Origin: an uncultured Pseudomonadota bacterium
Lineage (GTDB): Bacteria; Myxococcota_A; UBA9042; CAIXZC01
Reading direction: 5' to 3'
DNA: 6,229 nucleotides
Assembly (NCBI GenBank): GCA_937876385.1
Contig: CALFHQ010000448.1
Span: forward strand, 1-6,229
Positions within the stretch are counted from its first letter, which is position 1. Every line of letters starts with the position of its first letter. The position numbers were made by a program, and so were the translations under genes. The notes under the pieces were generated by a model that ran no database searches, was not told the origin of the DNA, and saw nothing but the letters and a program-made list of their open reading frames with translations. Positions 1 through 5,581 of this stretch are shown here, piece by piece.

Positions 1-1413
1 GAGGGGACCTTCCAGGAACTCGATTGTTTCGTGCGGCACCAGAGCCATGAATTTGGTCTGGACGCCAGCCGACCGCTGGGAGACGGCGTGGTCACCGGAT
101 ATGGAAAGGTGGCGGGGCGCACCGTCTACGTGTTCGCCCAGGACTTCACCGTCTTTGGCGGCGCATTGGGCAAGGCCCACGCCGAGAAGATTTGCAAAGT
201 GATGGATCTCGCCATTCGCAACAAAGGCCCGGTTATCGGCCTCAACGATTCCGGGGGCGCTCGGATCCAGGAAGGGGTGGAGAGTCTCGCCGGTTACGCC
301 GACATCTTCTATCGAAACACCGCTGCTTCCGGTGTCGTTCCTCAGTTCAGCGTCATCATGGGGCCTTGCGCCGGGGGGGCAGTGTACTCTCCGGCCATCA
401 CCGACTTCATCTTGATGGCCCGAGACACGTCTCACATGTTCATCACGGGGCCCCAGGTGATTAAAGCGGTCACCGGTGAAGAGGTGACTTTCGAGCAGTT
501 GGGCGGCGCGATGACCCACAACCAGAAGAGTGGGGTTGCTCACTTCGCCTTGAAGGACGAGAAGGAAACCCTGGACACCCTGAAGGCCCTGTTGAGCTTT
601 GTCCCTTCAAGCAACCTGGAGAAGCCCCCCTTCGTGGAGCCGACAGACCCCGTGGACCGCATCGATGAGGAACTGAACTCTCTCATTCCCGACAGCCCGG
701 CACGCCCTTATGACATGAAGAAGGTTATCAAGTCGGTGTTCGATGACGGGGAATTCCTCGAAGTGCAGCCCCACTACGCAAAGAACCTCCTCATCGGTTT
801 TGCCCGACTGGGTGGCTATGCCGTCGGTGTGGTTGCCAACCAACCGGCGTGGATGGCCGGCGTTCTGGACATCCCGGCGTCCACGAAGGGAGCCCGCTTC
901 GTTCGATTCTGCGACGCCTTCAATATCCCCCTCATCACCCTGGAAGATGTCCCGGGATTCCTTCCGGGAACCAAGCAGGAACACGGTGGAATCATCCGCC
1001 ACGGTGCCAAGCTCATTTACGCCTTCAGCGAGGCTACCGTCCCCAAATTGACGGTGATTACCCGCAAGGCGTATGGCGGTGCATACTGTGTGATGAACTC
1101 CAAACACCTGGGAGCTGACTACAACGTCGCCTGGCCCCCCGGAGAAATCGCTGTGATGGGACCCGAGGGGGCGGTGAACATCATCTATCGCAAGGAACTG
1201 GCAGCAGCCGAAGACCCCAAAGCCAAATTCCAGGAATTGGTCCAGCACTATCGAGACCGCCTGGCCAACCCCACCGTTGCGGCGGAGCACGGCTATCTGG
1301 ATGATATCATCGAGCCGGCAAAGACCCGACCCGCTCTCATCAAGGCCCTGGAAGCTGCTATGTCCAAAGAGGTCCAGCGTCCCTGGAAGAAGCACGGAAA
1401 CATTCCCCTGTGA
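1..1413 (+). CDS. pccB: Acyl-CoA (propionyl-CoA-type) carboxylase, carboxyltransferase beta subunit, 5'-truncated by window
   Basis: This is the carboxyltransferase subunit of a biotin-dependent acyl-CoA carboxylase. It moves the carboxyl group from carboxybiotin to an acyl-CoA, classically propionyl-CoA to methylmalonyl-CoA, in the cytoplasm with a biotin-carrying alpha subunit not seen here. The frame is open from base 1 (470 codons). The GTG at 31 is an internal Val codon, because the family pattern (GTFQELD, then VRHQSHEFG) already begins at the edge. Compared with full-length members of about 510-520 residues, some 45-50 N-terminal residues are missing. Visible motifs, numbered from base 1: GDGVVTGYG 28-36, LNDSGGARIQEG 81-92, first oxyanion-hole segment GPCAGGAVYSPA 121-132, DVPGFLPGTKQEHGG 316-330, and second glycine-rich segment RKAYGGAYCVM 355-365. 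Residue 363 is Cys where strict propionyl-CoA carboxylases have Asp, so acetyl- or butyryl-CoA use is possible. The methylmalonyl-CoA decarboxylase alpha subunit is a close homologue and cannot be fully excluded. Confidence 0.93.
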   Translation, partial: EGTFQELDCFVRHQSHEFGLDASRPLGDGVVTGYGKVAGRTVYVFAQDFTVFGGALGKAHAEKICKVMDLAIRNKGPVIGLNDSGGARIQEGVESLAGYADIFYRNTAASGVVPQFSVIMGPCAGGAVYSPAITDFILMARDTSHMFITGPQVIKAVTGEEVTFEQLGGAMTHNQKSGVAHFALKDEKETLDTLKALLSFVPSSNLEKPPFVEPTDPVDRIDEELNSLIPDSPARPYDMKKVIKSVFDDGEFLEVQPHYAKNLLIGFARLGGYAVGVVANQPAWMAGVLDIPASTKGARFVRFCDAFNIPLITLEDVPGFLPGTKQEHGGIIRHGAKLIYAFSEATVPKLTVITRKAYGGAYCVMNSKHLGADYNVAWPPGEIAVMGPEGAVNIIYRKELAAAEDPKAKFQELVQHYRDRLANPTVAAEHGYLDDIIEPAKTRPALIKALEAAMSKEVQRPWKKHGNIPL

Positions 1414-1446
1414 CAAGAGGGCGGGAAAGCACCCCTCCCCATTCCA

Positions 1447-1476
1447 TTGACATCGGACGCTCCGTGTGGTTCTGTT
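1447..1476 (+). promoter_or_regulatory. Possible sigma70-type promoter upstream of yjbQ
   Basis: A perfect -35 hexamer, TTGACA, lies at 1447-1452 in the 92-bp gap after the carboxylase gene. The best -10 match is poor: TCTGTT at 1471-1476 after an 18-bp spacer, three of six consensus bases. If used, transcription would start near 1483, just ahead of the AGGAGG site of the next gene. Read-through from the carboxylase gene is an equally good explanation for yjbQ expression. Confidence 0.3.
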
Positions 1477-1494
1477 TCCCTCGGACTCGTCTTT

Positions 1495-1500
1495 AGGAGG
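1495..1500 (+). promoter_or_regulatory. Ribosome binding site of yjbQ
   Basis: AGGAGG is a full-consensus Shine-Dalgarno hexamer placed 5 nt before a TTG codon at 1506. It decides the start of the yjbQ-family gene, which has no ATG at its N-terminus. The strong site may offset the weak TTG initiator. Confidence 0.8.
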
Positions 1501-1505
1501 TTCTG

Positions 1506-1919
1506 TTGGGCTACACCGTGACATTTTCCGTCCCCACCGAGGGACGAGGAACAACCGATATCACCCGTCAAGTGGAGCAGGTCGTAGCGGACGCCGGCAT
1601 CGACCAAGGCCTGTGCTCTGTCTTTGTGCAACACACCAGCGCGTCCCTTATCATCTGCGAAAATGCCGACCCCGACGTACGCACGGACCTCGAATCGTGG
1701 TTCGGCCAGTTGGTGAAGGACGGCGATCCGATGTTCCTGCACAGCAGCGAGGGCCCCGATGACATGTCCGGGCATATTCGCTCCATCCTGTCGCAACCTT
1801 CTATCTCCATTCCCATTTCCGGTGGAAAGTGCACGCTGGGAACCTGGCAGGGAATCTACCTCTGGGAGCACCGAACCCGGGCCCACAGCCGAAAAGTAAG
1901 CGTCAGCGTGGTGGGATAG
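1506..1919 (+). CDS. yjbQ: YjbQ/UPF0047 family protein (secondary thiamine-phosphate synthase-like)
   Basis: This is a small cytoplasmic protein of the YjbQ/UPF0047 family. The family is annotated as a secondary thiamine-phosphate synthase because members can weakly replace ThiE; its main physiological role is unsettled. The length of 137 residues matches E. coli YjbQ (about 138), so the protein is complete. The TTG start is supported by AGGAGG 5 nt upstream and by an N-terminus (MGYTVTFSV) that aligns with E. coli YjbQ. Family hallmarks in order: QHTSASLIICENADPDVR at residues 42-59, HSSEGPDDMSGHIRS at 79-93, and GTWQGIYLWEHR at 112-123. The conserved His and Asp residues (H43, H79, D85, D86, H90, H122) are present. 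A small departure is DDMSGH where DDMP(A/S)H is usual. It lies 92 bp after the carboxylase gene, and no thiamine genes are in view, so the context does not help with function. Confidence 0.93.
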   Translation: MGYTVTFSVPTEGRGTTDITRQVEQVVADAGIDQGLCSVFVQHTSASLIICENADPDVRTDLESWFGQLVKDGDPMFLHSSEGPDDMSGHIRSILSQPSISIPISGGKCTLGTWQGIYLWEHRTRAHSRKVSVSVVG

Positions 1920-2106
1920 GGCCTTCCGGGGAGTTTGATGCTTGTTTTGGCGGGCTTCGTCCCTTTAACAGCAGAGACCCCGGATGCACCGACACTACTT
2001 TCCGCAAAGCATTCGTCCGCCCGTGGCAGACTGGGTTTTCGGCGCACCCAGGGTCTTCACAAGGGGGCAGTGACACACAGGATTCAGGAAGGTTCCCAGG
2101 AAAATG

Positions 2107-2122
2107 AACTTTCTTTAAAGTT
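2107..2122. repeat. Short inverted repeat upstream of the ftsH promoter
   Basis: AACTTT (2107-2112) and AAAGTT (2117-2122) are perfect reverse complements separated by CTTT. It is clearly AT-rich against a GC-rich background and lies about 45 bp before the putative -35 box. It could be an operator or a weak hairpin, or chance. The overlapping 8-mer AAAGTTTC (2117-2124) recurs in the leader at 2206-2213. Confidence 0.3.
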
Positions 2123-2166
2123 TCCTGCTCTGGCCGTGCCGGAGGCGCTTCAGTCACCGGGATTGC

Positions 2167-2194
2167 TTGACAAAACCACCCATTCTTATTAAGT
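2167..2194 (+). promoter_or_regulatory. Probable sigma70-type promoter of the ftsH–folP–cdaA operon
   Basis: A perfect -35 box, TTGACA, is at 2167-2172. With a 16-bp spacer the -10 region would be TTAAGT (2189-2194), in a locally AT-rich patch. TATTAA (2187-2192) resembles a -10 more closely but the 14-bp spacer is too short. Transcription would begin near 2201, leaving a leader of about 72 nt before the ftsH ATG. The position just upstream of the first gene of the apparent operon supports the call; the -10 assignment is uncertain. Confidence 0.5.
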
Positions 2195-2272
2195 GTTGAA
2201 GGCCAAAAGTTTCTTTGGAGCATTTCCGGCACGACGCCTTGAGGACTCCGCAATCGTGAGGACCGTCCCGAT

Positions 2273-4681
2273 ATGAAAGAAGACAGAAGTCGTTTCAAGA
2301 CCATACTGCTATGGGCCATACTGTTTGTTGGCTTCATCGTGGTTTTTCAGTACGTCAAGCAATCTGGTGACGGGGATGAGATTCCCTTTTCCGAGTTTGT
2401 GCGAGACGCCCGACAGTTCGAGAACCTGGAAGGGAAACCCCTCAGCGGGGTGCAATCTTTCGAAGTTCGTGGTTCCCAAATCACCGGTCTGTTGACCGAT
2501 GGCACCCCTTTTCGAACGGAAGGGGATGTTGAAGTCCTCGGAGACTACCGAGTGTTGCTCCTGAGAAAGGGGGTTCAGGTTTCCTTTGCCGGGGGTGAGG
2601 AGAAGACAGCAGCGGCAACCGAAGCGGCCAAGCCTGAGAGTGCATCGCAGCCTGCAACGGACGAAGCAAAGGCAGAGCCCGCAAAGGACAAAGCGAAGTC
2701 GAAGCCGGAGGTGGCGGCCGCCGAACCTCGGACGATCTCTTTTTCGGAGTTCCTGCGCGCTGCGCTGGAAGTTCCCTCTGATTGGGATACGGCCGAACGC
2801 ATCCACAGCAAAGTGAAAGAAATTGAGGTTCGGGGCAACAGCATCAAGGTCGACTACTACTCGGAGAAGCCCAAGAAGACCTCTGGAGACATCAAGGAGA
2901 TGGAGTCGGAACTCCTCTTCTACGGAATCGCACTGAAGAACGAGGCAGAGGAGGGGGACAGCTTCTGGGCACGGTTCCTCATCTCTTGGATTCCCATGAT
3001 TCTCCTCCTCCTTATCTTCTTCCTGTTCATTCGACAGCTTCAGTCAGGCGGCGGGAAGGCGATGAGCTTCGGGAAGAGCCGCCACCGACTCCTCCACGAG
3101 AGTTCAAAGAAGGTGACCTTCGATGACATCGCAGGAATCGAAGAGGCCAAGGATGAGCTGCGGGAGATCGTGGACTTTTTGAAGGACCCCAAGAAATACA
3201 CTCGCCTTGGTGGTCGAATTCCAAAGGGAGTTCTGCTGCTGGGTCCTCCGGGAACTGGAAAGACGTTGCTGGCCAGAGGAGTGGCGGGTGAAGCGGGGGT
3301 TCCCTTCTTCTCCATCTCGGGTTCCGATTTCGTCGAGATGTTCGTCGGTGTTGGAGCCTCTCGAGTTCGAGACCTCTTTGAGCAGGGCAAGAAGAGCGCC
3401 CCGTGCATCATCTTTATCGACGAAATTGATGCCGTCGGGCGCCACCGAGGTGCTGGGCTGGGCGGCGGCCACGACGAGCGGGAGCAGACGTTGAACCAAC
3501 TCCTCGTGGAAATGGACGGATTCGAGTCCAACGAGGGGGTGATTCTCATAGCGGCCACGAACCGTGCCGATGTGCTGGACCCGGCGCTCCTTCGTCCCGG
3601 TCGATTTGACCGGCGGGTCATGGTTCCCCTCCCCGACATGAACGGGCGGCTGGGCATCCTCAAGGTGCACAGTGTCAACAAGCCCCTGGGCACCGACGTC
3701 AACCTGGAGAACATCGCTCGTGGGACACCGGGCTTCTCCGGAGCCGATCTGGCCAACCTGGTGAACGAAGCAGCCCTCTTGGCAGCACGTCGAGGGCACG
3801 ACCAGATCACAGGGGAGGACATGGACGAGGCGAAGGACAAGGTCCTTATGGGTTCGGAGCGCCGCAGTACCGTGCTCACCGAGGAAGAAAAGCGAACCAC
3901 TGCGTACCACGAATCCGGTCACGCTCTGGTGGCTCGATTCCTTACCCACACAGACCCCCTCTACAAGGTCACCATTATTCCTCGGGGTGGGGCATTGGGA
4001 CTCACGCAAGTAATGCCCGAGCGGGATCGGCACAACTACTCCCGAGACTGGTTGGAAGAGATGATGTCCATGCTCATGGGTGGACGGGTGGCAGAAGAAC
4101 TCGTCTTCGGCGTGCAGACTACCGGAGCGGGCAACGACATCATGCGAGCCACCCAGTGGGCTCGTCGGATGGTCACCGAATGGGGAATGAGCAACCTCGG
4201 CCCCGTGGCCTTTGAAGCCAAGGACGACGAAGTCTTTCTGGGACGCGACTTAGCCAAGCAGCGTTCACATTCCGAAGCCGTGGCCCAGCGAGTGGACCGA
4301 GAGATCAAGCGGTTGGTTCACGAGGCCTACGATCGGGCGTGGCATATCCTCGCCGAGCACCGAACGATTCTGGACGACCTGGCGGAGACGCTTATCGAAA
4401 AGGAATCCCTCACTCGAAACGAGATTGAGGAAGTGTTGGAGCGGCACGGAGTGGCCCCGAGAGAGGACGCCATCATTCGCTCGAACAACCGCCAGGCAGC
4501 CTTGGCCGCCGAAGAAGAAGCCAGGGTCGTGGCAAGGGACGAAGCCCCCGAAGGGACCGAAGCCCCAGAAGACGCCGAAGCCCCCGAAGACGCCCTCGCT
4601 GTCTCACCGGGAGAGGAGGAGCCCCAGGCGACGCAGCCGGAAGCCACTCTCTCGGCAGACCAGGAAAAGCCCGATGCCTGA
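2273..4681 (+). CDS. ftsH: FtsH ATP-dependent zinc metalloprotease with duplicated periplasmic domain
   Basis: FtsH is an inner-membrane hexameric AAA+ protease that extracts and degrades damaged membrane proteins and selected cytosolic regulators. The ATG at 2273 has GAGGA 10 nt upstream. Domains: first membrane segment about 11-28; periplasmic part 29-230; second membrane segment about 232-254; AAA+ module with Walker A GPPGTGKT 324-331, pore loop MFVGVG 356-361, Walker B IIFIDEID 379-386, and second region of homology 429-447 with arginine fingers R441 and R444; protease with zinc motif HESGH 546-550 and probable third ligand D622 in GNDI. All catalytic residues are present. At 802 residues it is much longer than the usual 610-650. 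The excess lies in the periplasmic part, where two FtsH extracellular-domain copies (about 36-105 and 154-222) flank an Ala/Glu/Lys/Pro-rich linker (106-153), and in an acidic, probably disordered C-terminal tail (about 741-802). It is first gene of the folP–cdaA cluster. Confidence 0.97.
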   Translation: MKEDRSRFKTILLWAILFVGFIVVFQYVKQSGDGDEIPFSEFVRDARQFENLEGKPLSGVQSFEVRGSQITGLLTDGTPFRTEGDVEVLGDYRVLLLRKGVQVSFAGGEEKTAAATEAAKPESASQPATDEAKAEPAKDKAKSKPEVAAAEPRTISFSEFLRAALEVPSDWDTAERIHSKVKEIEVRGNSIKVDYYSEKPKKTSGDIKEMESELLFYGIALKNEAEEGDSFWARFLISWIPMILLLLIFFLFIRQLQSGGGKAMSFGKSRHRLLHESSKKVTFDDIAGIEEAKDELREIVDFLKDPKKYTRLGGRIPKGVLLLGPPGTGKTLLARGVAGEAGVPFFSISGSDFVEMFVGVGASRVRDLFEQGKKSAPCIIFIDEIDAVGRHRGAGLGGGHDEREQTLNQLLVEMDGFESNEGVILIAATNRADVLDPALLRPGRFDRRVMVPLPDMNGRLGILKVHSVNKPLGTDVNLENIARGTPGFSGADLANLVNEAALLAARRGHDQITGEDMDEAKDKVLMGSERRSTVLTEEEKRTTAYHESGHALVARFLTHTDPLYKVTIIPRGGALGLTQVMPERDRHNYSRDWLEEMMSMLMGGRVAEELVFGVQTTGAGNDIMRATQWARRMVTEWGMSNLGPVAFEAKDDEVFLGRDLAKQRSHSEAVAQRVDREIKRLVHEAYDRAWHILAEHRTILDDLAETLIEKESLTRNEIEEVLERHGVAPREDAIIRSNNRQAALAAEEEARVVARDEAPEGTEAPEDAEAPEDALAVSPGEEEPQATQPEATLSADQEKPDA
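4541..4594 (+). repeat. Three tandem 18-bp units inside the ftsH tail
   Basis: Three in-frame 18-bp units encode EAPEGT, EAPEDA and EAPEDA (FtsH residues 757-774). Units two and three differ by one base (GAAGCCCCAGAAGACGCC versus GAAGCCCCCGAAGACGCC). The first unit diverges at its 3' end. This is the pattern of recent in-frame tandem expansion in a low-complexity acidic tail. Confidence 0.85.
4662..4665 (+). promoter_or_regulatory. Ribosome binding site of folP inside the ftsH 3' end
   Basis: AGGA lies 8 nt before the ATG at 4674, which fixes the folP start within the last codons of ftsH. No comparable site precedes the in-frame ATG at 4698. Confidence 0.6.
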
Positions 4682-5519
4682 TTGCCGCACCGTATCCATG
4701 CCGGACCGAACCATCAGTCTGGATCAGACTCGAATCATGGCGATATTGAACGTGACCCCGGACTCCTTCTACGACGGGGGCACGCTGTCCGGGGTGGACG
4801 ACGCCGTGGCCCGAGCCGAGCAGTTTGAGGCCGAAGGGGCGGATTTTATCGATATCGGTGGAGAATCCACCCGTCCAGGCTCCCCCCGACTCGACGTAGA
4901 AGAAGAGAAACGACGACTCCTCCCCGTGGTGGAAGCGGTGGCAAAGCGAGTCTCTGTTCCCATCTCTGTGGATACCTACAAAGCGTCCGTGGCTCGCAGC
5001 GCCCTGGACGTCGGGGCTTCCATCATCAACGATGTAACCGCTTTGCGTGGGGACGAGGGGATGGTGAAGGTGGTCGCCCAAACGGGTTGTCCCGTGGTGC
5101 TCATGCACGCCATCTGGCCCCCGGAGACGATGCAGGATGAACCCACCTATGTGGAAGTCGTTGAAGACGTCCTGGCGTTTCTAAACGAGCGCATTCGGTT
5201 TGCCATCGGGTTCGGCGTCAAGAGAGACCGCATCATCATCGACCCGGGTCTCGGCTTTGGAAAGGCTCTGGAGCATAACCTGGAACTTCTTCGTGGCCTT
5301 CCTCAATTTCTGGGGATGGGCTATCCCCTTCTGGTGGGACCTTCCAGAAAGCGTTTTCTGGGAGAACTCCTCGATGTGCCCCCCGAAGAACGACTTTGGG
5401 GAACTGCCGGAGCCGTCGCCGTTTGCGCCGCTTCTGGTGCACACATCGTGCGTGTTCATGACGTCAAGGCCATGCGGCATGTAGCCAGAGTAGTTGACGC
5501 AGTGGTCTGGCAAGTGTAA
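4674..5519 (+). CDS. folP: Dihydropteroate synthase
   Basis: FolP joins 6-hydroxymethyl-7,8-dihydropterin diphosphate with p-aminobenzoate to give dihydropteroate in folate synthesis; it is the sulfonamide target. The protein is 281 residues, the usual length for this cytoplasmic TIM-barrel enzyme. Motifs in order: ILNVTPDSF 24-32 with the metal/diphosphate-binding N26, IDIGGESTRPG 59-69, SVDTYK 98-103 with pterin-site D100, IND 118-120, LMH 143-145, DPGLGFGK 190-197 with D190 and K197, GPSRKRF 222-228 with K226, and RVHD 260-263. All expected active-site residues are present. The start at 4674 has AGGA 8 nt upstream and overlaps the ftsH stop by 8 nt, which suggests translational coupling. 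An alternative ATG at 4698 would still keep the first motif. The frame is open further upstream, to 4425, but that stretch lies over ftsH and has no folP homology. Here pairing with ftsH and cdaA is typical of several lineages. Confidence 0.96.
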   Translation: MPDCRTVSMPDRTISLDQTRIMAILNVTPDSFYDGGTLSGVDDAVARAEQFEAEGADFIDIGGESTRPGSPRLDVEEEKRRLLPVVEAVAKRVSVPISVDTYKASVARSALDVGASIINDVTALRGDEGMVKVVAQTGCPVVLMHAIWPPETMQDEPTYVEVVEDVLAFLNERIRFAIGFGVKRDRIIIDPGLGFGKALEHNLELLRGLPQFLGMGYPLLVGPSRKRFLGELLDVPPEERLWGTAGAVAVCAASGAHIVRVHDVKAMRHVARVVDAVVWQV

Positions 5520-5581
5520 GACTGTTTCGGCGGAATGTCTTACTAGACGGGCACCAAACACGAATCGATACAGGGCGCCGA

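Larger units (their letters stand above)
1920..2272. other. 353-bp intergenic region and ftsH leader, no convincing gene
   Basis: No tRNA, rRNA or known small-RNA signature (4.5S, RNase P, tmRNA cores) was recognised. It contains a promoter-like element at 2167-2194 and a 6-bp stem with 9-nt loop (CTGGGT 2031-2036, ACCCAG 2046-2051) with no following T-run. It also contains a 6-bp inverted repeat at 2107-2122 and a 5-bp hairpin (CCAAA 2203-2207, TTTGG 2214-2218) in the probable ftsH 5' leader. An 84-codon open frame at 1938-2192, preceded by GGGGAG, has no recognisable family and uses codons rare in the neighbours (TTA, CTA, AGA, AGG). It also runs into the promoter, so it is not called as a gene. 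Confidence 0.6.

Noticed and set aside
31..33. GTG as the start codon of the carboxyltransferase gene
   Set aside because: The frame stays open to base 1 and the residues before it match the family, so this is an internal Val and the gene is cut by the window edge.
1417..1437. Possible terminator after the carboxyltransferase gene (GAGGG/CCCTC)
   Set aside because: Only a 5-bp stem with an 11-nt loop and no T-run follows.
607..1554. Long minus-strand frame (315 codons) opposite the carboxyltransferase gene
   Set aside because: It is the mirror of a strongly conserved gene on the other strand, and long antisense frames are common in GC-rich DNA.
2031..2051. Possible terminator after yjbQ (CTGGGT/ACCCAG)
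   Set aside because: A 6-bp stem without a T-run, about 110 bp past the stop codon; too weak to call.
1938..2192. 84-residue small protein with a short hydrophobic start
   Set aside because: It has a GGGGAG upstream but no family pattern, codon use unlike the neighbours, and it runs into the putative ftsH promoter. Kept only as a possibility.
1903..2337. 144-residue minus-strand frame across the ftsH upstream region
   Set aside because: No recognisable motif; it overlaps the ftsH start and yjbQ end and has no clear ribosome binding site.
4425..4673. N-terminal extension of folP into ftsH
   Set aside because: The upstream stretch is a Lys/Arg/Pro-rich frame shadow of the ftsH tail with no DHPS motif; the ATG at 4674 has a ribosome binding site and gives the usual length.
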